Shown here: one piece after another, positions 1 to 8,782 of the stretch
Position numbering within the stretch: the stretch's first letter is position 1
Layout: each line of letters opens with the position of its first letter
NCBI RefSeq assembly: GCF_000599985.1
Contig: NZ_CP007445.1
Span: 2,914,001 to 2,978,000 of the forward strand
Length of the DNA: 64,000 nucleotides
From: Gilliamella apicola
GTDB lineage: Bacteria > Pseudomonadota > Gammaproteobacteria > Enterobacterales > Orbaceae
Direction of reading: 5' to 3'
Notes under the pieces: generated by a model
The model's database searches: none
The model's input: only the letters and a program-made list of their open reading frames with translations
Told to the model about the DNA's origin: nothing
Translations under genes and position numbers: made by a program

Positions 1-129
1 CGTTAATTGATGATATTTTGGTTGCCAACTGATTAAAGATTCCCAATCTTCTTTTTGAGTATCAATTAGCATTTGTTCAACAACATAATTAAGTTGCTCA
101 TATTGTTCTAATAATAAATTAGTATTCAA
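1..129 (-). CDS. fliT: FliT-like flagellar export chaperone, 5' part
   Basis: An open frame on the minus strand runs off the left edge. It begins downstream of fliS, with a likely TTG start at 129 preceded by AAGGA. An ATG a few bases further upstream is immediately followed by TAA and cannot be used. The first residues read MNTNLLLEQYEQLNYVVEQM, a short helical protein of the kind expected for FliT, the chaperone that follows fliD-fliS in enteric bacteria, binds FliD and restrains FlhDC. Only about 43 residues are visible. The assignment rests mainly on position and helical character. Confidence 0.5.
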   Translation of the reverse strand, partial: MNTNLLLEQYEQLNYVVEQMLIDTQKEDWESLISWQPKYHQLT

Positions 130-142
130 AGCTGTTACATCC

Positions 143-520
143 TTATGCTATTTCTCGCCAAGCTTGAGCAATATTATCAAGCAAATCAAAACAGGTTTGC
201 AGTTTTTCCCTATCATTGTGTAAGTTAGCTAAAATCAATTGTTGGCTAATGTAGTGATAGAGCTGATCTAAGTTTTCGGCAATTTCACCACCTTGATCTA
301 AATCAAGACAACTTTTAAGTCCATTATCAATGATATTAATTGCTTTGGAAATGGCTTTTCCTTTACCTGCAATATCACCTTTTTGTATATATAAATCAGC
401 GAGTCGAATAGCATTAAGTGCGCCGTCAAATAACAAAACAATAAGCTGATGTGGTGATGCCTGACTGACACTGGTTTCTAAATTAACTTGTTTATAAGCT
501 TGAGATCCCATTTTATACAT
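143..520 (-). CDS. fliS: Flagellar export chaperone FliS
   Basis: FliS is the cytoplasmic chaperone that binds the C-terminal disordered end of flagellin, prevents premature polymerisation and delivers it to the flagellar type III export gate. The 125-residue product has the family length. It opens with an AYKQVNLET-type N-terminus, followed by SPHQLIVLLFDGAL, the hallmark of the first long helix, and the rest is predicted all-helical. It lies 9 nt downstream of fliD and just upstream of the fliT-like frame, so fliD-fliS-fliT form one operon. It is presumably read from the sigma-28 promoter ahead of fliD. Confidence 0.95.
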   Translation of the reverse strand: MYKMGSQAYKQVNLETSVSQASPHQLIVLLFDGALNAIRLADLYIQKGDIAGKGKAISKAINIIDNGLKSCLDLDQGGEIAENLDQLYHYISQQLILANLHNDREKLQTCFDLLDNIAQAWREIA

Positions 521-529
521 TGTTATGCC

Positions 530-1963
530 TTATTTTTTTAAATTCGCCATCATTTCAAATTGGGTAGTAAGGTAATTACTCATACCATTTAATTCATTGA
601 TTAATATATCTAGCTTGGTAAATTGTACCCGATAACGCTCGATAGTTTGGTCAATGGAGTTATTGACTTGATCATAGCGTTTATCTAATGATTTTAATGT
701 TGAATTTAAACCATTAGTTGCAGTATCAATCATGCCATCACTATCAATAAAACTACTGACTTTGGCAAACACTTCGTTAGCAATGCCTGTTGTTTCACCA
801 TCTCCCGTAAATAAAATGGCTACTGCTTCACTGTTTTCTTTAAGGGCTTTTTCCAATTCGTTTTCTTTAATCACCAACTTGCCATTGCTGTCCATATTGA
901 TACCAATTTGTGACAGTACCGAAAATTCACCTGCTTGACCTTTCGAAAATATAGAACGAATGCTTTGATCAATATTACGTAGAGTGGAATCTCCAATCAG
1001 TGGTCCATTATTACTATTTAATTCATCTGAATTGGCATCGCTGGCAGTAAATTGCGTTAAGGTTGATATGGTTGATTGCAATTGATTAAATGCATCCACC
1101 CACTCTTTAAGTGCCTCTTGCGTTTTTTCATTATCGGCCGCAATAGTTAAATTTTGTGAGGTAGTTGTGACCGCTTTTAACGTAATATCAACGCCCGGAA
1201 TAACATCTTTAACAGTATTTGATGCACTATTAACCGTAATACCATTAAAACTAAATTTGGCATCTTGCGCTTTAGCGACTTCACTCATTGCCGATGAATC
1301 AGCTTGATGAATATCAAAGCCAATGAGTGAATTAAGCTTATCATCATCCGATGAAACAGAAGTAATGGCTTGTTGTTCTCCGGTTTCTTTTGATGTAATA
1401 ACTAACTGATAACTATCCGTTCCTGAACGCACAATGGTTGCATTTACAGATGATTCACTGGTTGAACCATCTTCATTAACCACTTTCGCTTGATTAATCG
1501 CATTGGCAATCGACTCTAAAGACGTCTCATCCTTGGATAAAGTAACATTTAACTTTTGGCCATTGGCTTGTTCAATGGTGAGTGTCCGAGTTTCATTATC
1601 ATTGCCGAGCGCTGAATTTTTATCATTTACTGCGTTAGTTGCAACGCTATGTGCACGAGCAAGTTGTTCAACACTAACCGTATAATTACCCAATTGAGCA
1701 TTACTGCTTACATTAGTCGTAAAATAATTATCATTACCTGATACGGTGCGGGCATGAAAGAGTTCTTTTTTTTGCAGTTTTGCTGTTGCACTATTAAATG
1801 TGGATAACGCACTTTTTAACTTGCCAAAACCACTAATCTTATTATTTATTGTTTTTTGCTGCGCTTTTATTGGTGTAAGACGATTTTTTTCAACGGCTTC
1901 TAATTGATCTAATACTTCATTTAAATCAATACCAGAACCAATTCCTAAAATACTCATTGCCAT
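530..1963 (-). CDS. fliD: Flagellar filament cap protein FliD (HAP2)
   Basis: FliD forms the oligomeric cap at the growing filament tip and folds incoming flagellin. The 477-residue product starts with the typical MAMSILGIGSGIDLNEVLDQ; the GIGSGIDL motif lies in the D0 region. Coiled-coil-forming segments sit at both ends (about residues 20-70 and 410-477) and surround a beta-rich, variable middle. Length matches enteric FliD (about 465-470). The start has an upstream AGGG. It is the first gene of a minus-strand fliD-fliS-fliT operon, divergent from fliC, and has its own sigma-28 promoter at 2002-2028. Confidence 0.96.
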   Translation of the reverse strand: MAMSILGIGSGIDLNEVLDQLEAVEKNRLTPIKAQQKTINNKISGFGKLKSALSTFNSATAKLQKKELFHARTVSGNDNYFTTNVSSNAQLGNYTVSVEQLARAHSVATNAVNDKNSALGNDNETRTLTIEQANGQKLNVTLSKDETSLESIANAINQAKVVNEDGSTSESSVNATIVRSGTDSYQLVITSKETGEQQAITSVSSDDDKLNSLIGFDIHQADSSAMSEVAKAQDAKFSFNGITVNSASNTVKDVIPGVDITLKAVTTTSQNLTIAADNEKTQEALKEWVDAFNQLQSTISTLTQFTASDANSDELNSNNGPLIGDSTLRNIDQSIRSIFSKGQAGEFSVLSQIGINMDSNGKLVIKENELEKALKENSEAVAILFTGDGETTGIANEVFAKVSSFIDSDGMIDTATNGLNSTLKSLDKRYDQVNNSIDQTIERYRVQFTKLDILINELNGMSNYLTTQFEMMANLKK

Positions 1964-2001
1964 GATTAATTACCCTAATATAAATTCTTTCATCACTTGT
2001 T

Positions 2002-2028
2002 TTATCGACCAATGTAATAAAAAGTTTA
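2002..2028 (-). promoter_or_regulatory. Sigma-28 (FliA) promoter of fliDST
   Basis: Read on the minus strand this is TAAACTTT, 11 bases, GTCGATAA. It differs from the enteric FliA consensus (TAAAGTTT, N11, GCCGATAA) at one position in each box and keeps the exact spacing. It lies 39 bases upstream of the fliD start and is divergent from the fliC promoter. Confidence 0.85.
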
Positions 2029-2193
2029 GTAATGATAATAAATTCAAAGGTTAAAAATAAAAATCTTAGATTATTTAACATAGCAAGATACATTTTACGG
2101 AAACAATTTTTATATAAATAACTGAAAAATAATAACAATATTTTTTATTTTTCAATAATTTTTTTTAAAACAAATATTCGTGGAAAAAAATAC

Positions 2194-2220
2194 TAAAGTT
2201 TCTTTTTTTAAAACCGATAA
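2194..2220 (+). promoter_or_regulatory. Sigma-28 (FliA) promoter of fliC
   Basis: TAAAGTTT at 2194-2201, an 11-base spacer and ACCGATAA at 2213-2220. The -35 box is a perfect match to the FliA consensus and the -10 box differs at one base. It lies about 78 bases upstream of the fliC ATG. This makes flagellin a late-class gene controlled by FliA (3286-4002) and FlgM (17939-18238). Confidence 0.92.
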
Positions 2221-2298
2221 CTAAAGCATCAGCAAATGTTTTGAATTAATCTTCAATATCGTGTTGATCAAACTTATTATTATATAAAGGAGATAAAA

Positions 2299-3111
2299 AT
2301 GGCACAGGTAATTAATACCAATACTATGTCTATAATGGCAAGAAACAATCTTAATCACTCTCAAAGCGTTCTTGGGACTGCAATTGAGCGTTTATCATCA
2401 GGTATGCGTATCAACAGCGCTAAAGATGATGCAGCAGGTCAAGCAATTGCTAACCGTTTTTCTTCAAGTATTCGTGGTTTAACTCAAGCAGCACGTAATG
2501 CAAATGACGGAATTTCAATTGCACAAACCACTGAAGGTGCATTAAACGAAATCAATAATAACGTACAACGTATTCGTGAGTTAACTGTTCAAGCGGCAAA
2601 CGGTACTAACTCTGAAAGCGATCTTGTTTCAATTCAAAATGAAATCGATCAACGTTTACAAGAGATCGACCGTGTATCAGCACAAACTGATTTTAATGGT
2701 ACTAAAGTATTATCAGAAGATAGAACCCTTAACATTCAAGTTGGTGCAAATGATGGTGAAATCATTTCTATCAATTTAAAACAAATTGACAGCGACAAAT
2801 TAGGTTTAGCTAATTTTAATGTATCAGATGCGCCAACAGCAGATCCATTAAAAACAATTGATGCGGCATTATCAAAAATTGATGAATTACGTGGTGAGCT
2901 TGGTGCGGTACAAAATCGTTTTGAGTCAACTGTAACTAACATCAACAATACTGTAAATAACCTAAGTTCAGCGCGCAGCCGTATTGAAGATGCAGATTAC
3001 GCGGAAGAAGTATCTAATATGACTCGCGGTCAAATCTTACAACAAGCAGGTACTTCAGTATTAGCACAAGCGAACCAAGTACCTCAATCTGTACTTTCTT
3101 TACTACAATAA
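2299..3111 (+). CDS. fliC: Flagellin, short form
   Basis: Structural subunit of the flagellar filament, exported through the flagellar type III system. The N-terminal D0/D1 region (about residues 1-140, starting MAQVINTNTMSIMARNNLNH) and the C-terminal D1/D0 region (about 185-270, containing SRIEDADYAEEVSNM and ending SVLSLLQ) are strongly conserved. The D1 segment QRIRELTVQAANGT carries the residues that TLR5 recognises in enteric flagellin. The middle is only about 40 residues, so the outer D2/D3 domains are absent and the protein is about half the length of E. coli FliC. A good ribosome site (AAAGGAGA) precedes the ATG. Monocistronic, with a sigma-28 promoter upstream and a hairpin downstream. 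Confidence 0.97.
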   Translation: MAQVINTNTMSIMARNNLNHSQSVLGTAIERLSSGMRINSAKDDAAGQAIANRFSSSIRGLTQAARNANDGISIAQTTEGALNEINNNVQRIRELTVQAANGTNSESDLVSIQNEIDQRLQEIDRVSAQTDFNGTKVLSEDRTLNIQVGANDGEIISINLKQIDSDKLGLANFNVSDAPTADPLKTIDAALSKIDELRGELGAVQNRFESTVTNINNTVNNLSSARSRIEDADYAEEVSNMTRGQILQQAGTSVLAQANQVPQSVLSLLQ

Positions 3112-3154
3112 AGTATACAATTAGAATTCATGGTCACTCTAATTTATACAATAA

Positions 3155-3183
3155 CAATAATGGTATTTTTAATACCATTATTG
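3155..3183 (+). terminator. Hairpin after fliC
   Basis: Perfect 12-bp inverted repeat (CAATAATGGTAT at 3155-3166 and ATACCATTATTG at 3172-3183) with a 5-base loop, 43 bases after the fliC stop. There is no immediate T-run, but a run of eight T's follows about 20 bases later. It probably acts as the flagellin transcript terminator or 3' stabiliser. Confidence 0.6.
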
Positions 3184-3285
3184 CTAATAAAGTTAATTAC
3201 CTATTTTTTTTATCTTATTCTAGCCATTAATTCAATCAATTATAGTCATAATACTTGTTAGCATTTTTTTAAATTGGTTCAAAAA

Positions 3286-4002
3286 ATGAGTGATAGCCTG
3301 TATAACTCTCAAGGTATAGTGAATCAAATTGATTGGCAACAATATATCTATTTAGTTCGTAATGAAGCTCTTAAATTAGCGGTTCGTTTGCCAACCACAA
3401 TTGAACTTGATGACTTATTACAAGTCGGTTACATCGGTTTGTTAGATACCATAAAACGGTATGATGCTTCTCAAGGTTATTCTTTTACCACCTTTGCTAT
3501 TCCTAGAATAAAAGGCGCTATGCTAGATGAACTGCGTAGTCGAGATTGGTTGCCAAGGCAAACACGGAAAAAAATTAAAGATGTGACAAATGCAATTAAT
3601 GAGTTAGAAAAAAAACTTGGCGTCCCTCCTAATGACCATCAAATAGCGGCACATTTGCAATTATCTGTTACTGAATATCACAAAGTTTTATTAGATTCAA
3701 ATTATAGTCAGATATTTTCTTACGATGAAATACAAAAAAAATTGGGTGATAACTTCGATACAGTAATTGAATCGGACACTGACAATAACCCATTTTCTTC
3801 AATCATTAGTGATGAAATTTACAATATTATTATTCAACAAATTAATAAATTGCCTGAAAAAGAAAAAATGGTTTTAGCACTTTATTATCAAGAAGAACTG
3901 AATTTAAAAGAGATTGGTAACGTGATGAATATTAGTGAATCTCGTGTTAGCCAATTACATAGTCAAGCAATTAAACGAATACAAAGTAAAATCAATCTAT
4001 AA
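3286..4002 (+). CDS. fliA: RNA polymerase sigma factor FliA (sigma-28)
   Basis: FliA directs RNA polymerase to late flagellar genes and is held inactive by FlgM until the hook is finished. The order is region 2 (AMLDELRSRDWLPRQTRKK, around residues 75-100), region 3, and region 4 with the helix-turn-helix LKEIGNVMNISESRVSQLHS near the C-terminus. The ATG at 3286 gives 238 residues (family about 239) and aligns with enteric FliA. A TTG four codons upstream is possible but unnecessary. Unlike in E. coli, fliA directly precedes flhDC and has no fliZ after it. Confidence 0.96.
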   Translation: MSDSLYNSQGIVNQIDWQQYIYLVRNEALKLAVRLPTTIELDDLLQVGYIGLLDTIKRYDASQGYSFTTFAIPRIKGAMLDELRSRDWLPRQTRKKIKDVTNAINELEKKLGVPPNDHQIAAHLQLSVTEYHKVLLDSNYSQIFSYDEIQKKLGDNFDTVIESDTDNNPFSSIISDEIYNIIIQQINKLPEKEKMVLALYYQEELNLKEIGNVMNISESRVSQLHSQAIKRIQSKINL

Positions 4003-4170
4003 AAAAATAGAATTAAAAGAGTAAAACGCAGAAAAATAAATTGAAAATAAATTGAAATGATTTTTTTATTGACCTTTTCCATTTAAAAATGTAATTTTAA
4101 GTTTAAAAAAATTATTAATGTTTTATTTTATCAATTATTCGTTTTTTTATACGGATATAAATATGGATGG

Positions 4171-4509
4171 GTGATTAAATTGGGAAATATATTAGATGAC
4201 GATATTTTGAAATGTATACATCATTTAAATCTTTCAACTCTCTTGTTAAGTCAAAAGATGCTTGAAAAAGATAAAGTGATGGCAATGTATCGATTAGGTA
4301 TTGATGAAGAAACAGCCGACATACTTAGCAGTTTGAACACTTCACAAATGTTGGTTTTATCTGAAACCAACCAATTAACATTTCAATTGCGATTTGAAAA
4401 CGCAGAAATGATGAAGAAACTCACAGAAGATTCCCGCATAAGTGATATAAAACAGATGCATACGGGCATACTTTTATCAAGTTTACTTTTAGATTCAATA
4501 AATAAGTAG
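4171..4509 (+). CDS. flhD: Flagellar master regulator subunit FlhD
   Basis: FlhD forms with FlhC the FlhD4C2 activator of early and middle flagellar promoters. The 112-residue product matches enteric FlhD over its length: HLNLSTLLLSQKMLEKDK, MYRLGIDEETAD, LVLSETNQLTFQLRFE and the C-terminal DIKQMHTGILLSSLLL. It uses a GTG start at 4171 with GGATGG upstream. It ends slightly earlier than the E. coli protein. flhC follows after 15 nt, so they form an operon, here embedded in the flagellar cluster and followed by motAB. Confidence 0.93.
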   Translation: MIKLGNILDDDILKCIHHLNLSTLLLSQKMLEKDKVMAMYRLGIDEETADILSSLNTSQMLVLSETNQLTFQLRFENAEMMKKLTEDSRISDIKQMHTGILLSSLLLDSINK

Positions 4510-4524
4510 CAAAAAGGAATCAGT

Positions 4525-5130
4525 ATGAAAGGTACAAGTATCATTCAAAAATATAAGGAAGTTCAATTAGCTACCCGATTAATTTCACTCGGTGCAAGAA
4601 TTCAAATGCTAGAAAGTGAAACAGATCTAAGTCGAGGTAAATTAATAAAACTGTATAAAGAGATTCAAGGTTGCCCTCCACCTAAAGGTTTATTACCTTT
4701 CTCCACCACATGGTTTATGACGTGGGAACCCAATATTCATTCTAGTATATTTTACAACGCGTACCATTTTTTAGTGAAACATGGCTCAAAGCCTGGTATT
4801 CAAACAATTTTAAAAGCCTATCAACTTTACTTAGAACAATGTTCATTTTCACATGAAAACGAGCCCGTTTTAGGCATAACTCGAGCTTGGATTTTAGTCA
4901 AATTTGTTGAAAGCAATGTCATGCAACAATCATGTTGTAAAGAGTGTCATGGACGATTTATTACACATGCTTACCAACCATATAACAGTTTTATTTGCAG
5001 TTTATGTCAGCCACCATCAAGAGCAGAAAAAAATAATAAAACCCATAAAGAAAAACATGCGAAGTGTTTACAGGTACTATCAATATCTAGTGGTTTTGAT
5101 TCAGTAATTGCTAAAGAAATGACAGCTTAA
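4525..5130 (+). CDS. flhC: Flagellar master regulator subunit FlhC
   Basis: DNA-binding partner of FlhD in the master activator. The 201-residue product has the FlhC features: an N-terminal helical region ([20 protein letters not shown]), the central [18 protein letters not shown] segment, and a cysteine cluster in the C-terminal half (CCKECHGRF and, 16 residues on, ICSLCQPP) matching the four-cysteine zinc site of the family. AAAGGA precedes the ATG. It follows flhD by 15 nt. Confidence 0.94.
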   Translation: MKGTSIIQKYKEVQLATRLISLGARIQMLESETDLSRGKLIKLYKEIQGCPPPKGLLPFSTTWFMTWEPNIHSSIFYNAYHFLVKHGSKPGIQTILKAYQLYLEQCSFSHENEPVLGITRAWILVKFVESNVMQQSCCKECHGRFITHAYQPYNSFICSLCQPPSRAEKNNKTHKEKHAKCLQVLSISSGFDSVIAKEMTA

Positions 5131-5173
5131 AATAAATATTAAAAATATTAATTATGGATAAAAAGGAAAACCA

Positions 5174-6061
5174 ATGCTAATAATTATAGGATATATTGTT
5201 GTCATCGCTTCTGCATTACTTGGTTACGTTCTAAGTGGTGGTTATTTAGCAGTACTTTTTCAACCATTAGAATTTCTGATTATTGGAGGAACAGCAATCG
5301 GAGCTTTTATTGTCAGTAACGAAAAGAAAGTGATAAAAGCGACACTTAAAGCATTAGGCCAATTATTTAAATCATCTAAATATAATAAAACACTTTATCT
5401 AACACTGATTAATTTAATGTACACCATTCTTACCAAAATTCGACAAAATGGTACATTATCCATTGAATCTGATATTGATAATCCAAAAGAAAGTGAATTA
5501 TTTAAAAAATATCCGCTTATTTTGGACAATCCTCAAATCTGCGATTTTATCACTGATTATCTGCGATTAATGATTAGTGGCAATATGAATGTATTTGAAA
5601 TTGAAGCACTGATGAATGAGGAAATCGAAACTTATACTCACGAATTAGAAAAACCTGCTGATGCAATTTCAACTGTTGGAGATGGATTACCTGCTTTTGG
5701 TATTGTGGCTGCAGTTATGGGTGTTATCAATACGCTAGCACAAGCAGATAGACCAGCGAGTGAATTGGGTGAACTTATTGCGCATGCCATGGTTGGAACC
5801 TTTTTAGGTATTTTGCTTGCTTATGGATTTGTTTCACCATTAGCGGCGTTACTAAAACAAAGAAATGCAGGTGTGATCAAAACGCTGGAGTGTACCAAAG
5901 TAATACTGATTGCGAGTATGCACGACTATGCTCCACAAATTTGCATTGAATTTGGACGAAAAACGTTATTTTCTCATGAAAGACCTTCTTTCTTTGAATT
6001 AGAAAAATACATCCAAGATGTAAAAGATAAAAATACCAACCCAAATGAAAATAATGAATAA
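5174..6061 (+). CDS. motA: Flagellar motor stator protein MotA
   Basis: Inner-membrane proton-channel subunit of the stator. The 295 residues equal the E. coli length. Two N-terminal helices (about 2-22 and 30-50) are followed by the cytoplasmic loop that contacts the rotor and, after the conserved GDGLPAFGIVAAVMGV and AHAMVGTFLGILLAYGF segments, the last two helices (about 170-220). AAAAGGAAAACC precedes the ATG. The stop overlaps the motB start by one base (TAATG), indicating translational coupling that balances the complex. The gene is probably co-transcribed with flhDC. Confidence 0.97.
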   Translation: MLIIIGYIVVIASALLGYVLSGGYLAVLFQPLEFLIIGGTAIGAFIVSNEKKVIKATLKALGQLFKSSKYNKTLYLTLINLMYTILTKIRQNGTLSIESDIDNPKESELFKKYPLILDNPQICDFITDYLRLMISGNMNVFEIEALMNEEIETYTHELEKPADAISTVGDGLPAFGIVAAVMGVINTLAQADRPASELGELIAHAMVGTFLGILLAYGFVSPLAALLKQRNAGVIKTLECTKVILIASMHDYAPQICIEFGRKTLFSHERPSFFELEKYIQDVKDKNTNPNENNE

Positions 6062-6954
6062 TGAAAGAAAAATCTGTAAGAATAATCACTAGAAAAAAAT
6101 CCCAGCATGGTGGCATTCACCATGGTGGTTCGTGGAAAATCGCTTATGCTGACTTTATGACAGCGATGATGGCACTTTTTTTGGTCATGTGGTTAATTTC
6201 CAAAGCTAGCCCGCAAGAATTACAAGGTATTGCAGAATATTTTAGAACACCTCTTATTTTGGGACAAAATGGCGGTAAAAACCTAAGTGATAGTGAAAGT
6301 CCTATTCCAGGTGGTGGAGATGATATTAATAAAAAATTAGGTGAAGAAAAAAATACCAATTTAAACCATAATTTTACAGAATCAGAATCTAAGCAAGTTG
6401 AAAAATTACAGCTTATAAAAGCTGCTCAAAAAATCTATGAAGTATTTGAAATCGATCCCAGATTAAAAAAATTAGCAGCCAACCTGATTATTGAATTGAC
6501 CGAATTGGGATTACGGATTCAAATTCTGGCAACCGATGACAACCCTATGTTTGAAGTAGGAAGTGCCGTTATTCATTCTGATATGCAAGATATTTTACAT
6601 GCACTTGCACCCATTTTAAACGCTTTGCCCAACAAAATAACTTTATCTGGTCACACTGATGAGCGTCAGTATGTAACAGGTGATCGAGGGTATAGTAACT
6701 GGGAGTTATCTGCCGATAGAGCAAATTCATCAAGAAGGGAACTTATTGCTGGCGGATTAGATTCTGGCAAAATTATTCGCATTATTGCACTGGCTGACAC
6801 GGTGAGTTTAAATAATAAAAATTACAGTAAAGATGCTAATCGTCGTATTAGTATTTTAATTTTAAATAAGTCAGCCCAACAATATATTGAAGATGAAAAT
6901 ACCATGACGGGAATTGACTTTTTAAAACAAGCAAAACCAATTAAATCAGAGTAA
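6061..6954 (+). CDS. motB: Flagellar motor stator protein MotB
   Basis: Partner of MotA that anchors the stator to peptidoglycan. One transmembrane helix near the N-terminus (about residues 25-50, WKIAYADFMTAMMALFLVMW) carries Asp31, equivalent to the proton-accepting Asp32 of E. coli MotB. The C-terminal half is an OmpA-like peptidoglycan-binding domain (LSGHTDERQY, ELSADRANSSRREL). 297 residues, close to the family size. The start overlaps the motA stop by one base. Confidence 0.97.
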   Translation: MKEKSVRIITRKKSQHGGIHHGGSWKIAYADFMTAMMALFLVMWLISKASPQELQGIAEYFRTPLILGQNGGKNLSDSESPIPGGGDDINKKLGEEKNTNLNHNFTESESKQVEKLQLIKAAQKIYEVFEIDPRLKKLAANLIIELTELGLRIQILATDDNPMFEVGSAVIHSDMQDILHALAPILNALPNKITLSGHTDERQYVTGDRGYSNWELSADRANSSRRELIAGGLDSGKIIRIIALADTVSLNNKNYSKDANRRISILILNKSAQQYIEDENTMTGIDFLKQAKPIKSE

Positions 6955-7029
6955 TACCAATAAAAATAATTTGGTTGAGTATGCTAAAAAATTAAAATCA
7001 AAAAAAATCCAATTTTTAAAAAAAATAAC

Positions 7030-7056
7030 TAAAGTTTTGCGATTTTAGTCCGATAT
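7030..7056 (+). promoter_or_regulatory. Sigma-28 (FliA) promoter of flgKL
   Basis: TAAAGTTT at 7030-7037, 11-base spacer, TCCGATAT at 7049-7056. The -35 box is perfect, the -10 box matches 6 of 8, and the spacing is exact. It lies 68 bases upstream of flgK and indicates that the hook-filament junction genes have a late promoter of their own, away from the flgBCDEFGHIJ operon. Confidence 0.8.
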
Positions 7057-7123
7057 AAAAGATAACCATTTAGGTTAATAGTTTTGTTATTAACTGAAAT
7101 TATATTTATGAGCAGGAGCTATT

Positions 7124-8767
7124 ATGTCAAATTCATTGATGAATACAGGTATTAGTGGATTAAATGCAGCACAAAATATGCTTAATGTGATAAGTAATAA
7201 CATTAGTAATGCACATACTGCTGGTTATAATCGTCAGCAGCAAATTTTGCGGCAAGCAAATGGCACTAAATATAATTATGGATTTGTTGGTAATGGTGTT
7301 TCGGTATCATCGGTTAATCGAGCGTATAATAGTTTTGTGGTAGGACAATTACGCCAATCACAATCACAGAATGGTTCGATAAAAGCTTATTACAATGAAT
7401 TATCAAAAGTTGATAATTTATTAGCTGAAAATGAAAACAGTATTTCTTCGCAATTAAATAACCTGTTTACTAGTTTAAATAAGCTCTCCTCTGATGCGGG
7501 TAATGCAGCTTCGAAACAGACTGTCATTAATGATCTTAACTCTTTAGTAAGTCAATTCAATAAAACTGAGTTAAATTTAAAAAATCAGATTACCAATATC
7601 AACACTGAAATCGTTAATAACGTTGATACGATTAACTCATACACTAAACAAATTGCTGACCTTAATCAAAAAATTGCAAGATTACAGGCAGTAAGTGGCG
7701 GGCATGAACCTAATGCTCTACTGGATGAACGAGATCAATTGGTTAATGAATTAAGCGAAATGATCGGAATAACCGTTACCGATCAAAATGGAGAATATAA
7801 TATTTCGCTTCCTAATGGTTTAAGTCTGGTACAAGGCTCTTCGGCAACTCAATTATCGGTACAACCGTCTAAAGATGACCCGGCCCTAAACACTATTATT
7901 TACACGCATAATTCTGGTGCGACTCAAGAACTGACAAGTCAAAATATCGCATCAGGCCGATTAAATGGATTATTAGCTTTTCGTGATGGACCACTCCTTG
8001 AAGCACGCAATCAGCTCGGTTTAATTGCCTTAAATTTAGCTGAGCGTTTTAATGAAGTACATATGTCAGGTGTCGATGTTAACGGTAATCCTGGCGAAAA
8101 ATTATTTGATTATCAGTCTCCCAGCAGTATTGCTAACACCAAAAATCAAGGTAATGCTACGGCTAAAATCAATTACCACTCAGTGACAGATGTAAAAGCG
8201 TCTGATTATAAAATTGAGTTCAATGGTAACGATTGGGTAGTAACCAGATTATCAGATAATAAACAAATTACCCCACAAGTTGAAGATGGCAAGTTATTAT
8301 TTGATGGATTATCTATTGAAATAAATGGCAATCCAGTTGCAGGCGATAGCTTTTTACTTAAACCTGTTGCCGATGTAGCATCATCATTACAGCTATTAGT
8401 AAAAGATGTGAATAAATTCGCAACCGGCATTAATGACGATGAAAATGGTAATGGTGACAATCGTAATGTTGCCAAATTACTTGATATTCAGAACGAAAAA
8501 TTAATTAATGGTACAAAAACCTTAAATAGTGCTTATAACGCGTTGGTCAGTTATGTAGGAAGTGAAACACAAACTGCTAAAATTTCAGCACAATCCAGTA
8601 AAAATATTACCCAAGAAATTTATGAGCAAAATCAATCTATATCTGGTGTGAATATTGAAGAAGAATATATTTCTATGCAAGTTTATATGCAGTATTATCA
8701 AGCTAATGCAAAGATTATTGATGCTGCAACTACAATATTTGATACCATTTTAGGTTTGGCTAAATGA
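7124..8767 (+). CDS. flgK: Hook-filament junction protein FlgK (HAP1)
   Basis: FlgK is the first junction protein between hook and filament and is secreted by the flagellar export system. The 547-residue product begins with the rod/hook signature LMNTGISGLNAAQNMLNVIS followed by NNISNAHTAGYNRQ. It has a long coiled coil (about residues 90-200) and ends in the conserved helical C-terminus (GVNIEEEYISMQVYMQYYQA). Size matches enteric FlgK (547). AGGAG lies ahead of the start. flgL follows after 15 nt. Confidence 0.97.
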   Translation: MSNSLMNTGISGLNAAQNMLNVISNNISNAHTAGYNRQQQILRQANGTKYNYGFVGNGVSVSSVNRAYNSFVVGQLRQSQSQNGSIKAYYNELSKVDNLLAENENSISSQLNNLFTSLNKLSSDAGNAASKQTVINDLNSLVSQFNKTELNLKNQITNINTEIVNNVDTINSYTKQIADLNQKIARLQAVSGGHEPNALLDERDQLVNELSEMIGITVTDQNGEYNISLPNGLSLVQGSSATQLSVQPSKDDPALNTIIYTHNSGATQELTSQNIASGRLNGLLAFRDGPLLEARNQLGLIALNLAERFNEVHMSGVDVNGNPGEKLFDYQSPSSIANTKNQGNATAKINYHSVTDVKASDYKIEFNGNDWVVTRLSDNKQITPQVEDGKLLFDGLSIEINGNPVAGDSFLLKPVADVASSLQLLVKDVNKFATGINDDENGNGDNRNVAKLLDIQNEKLINGTKTLNSAYNALVSYVGSETQTAKISAQSSKNITQEIYEQNQSISGVNIEEEYISMQVYMQYYQANAKIIDAATTIFDTILGLAK

Positions 8768-8782
8768 TAAAAGGATTAAAAT

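Noticed and set aside
3274..3285. TTG start four codons upstream for fliA
   Set aside because: The ATG at 3286 aligns with the enteric FliA N-terminus, and the added residues have no counterpart in the family.
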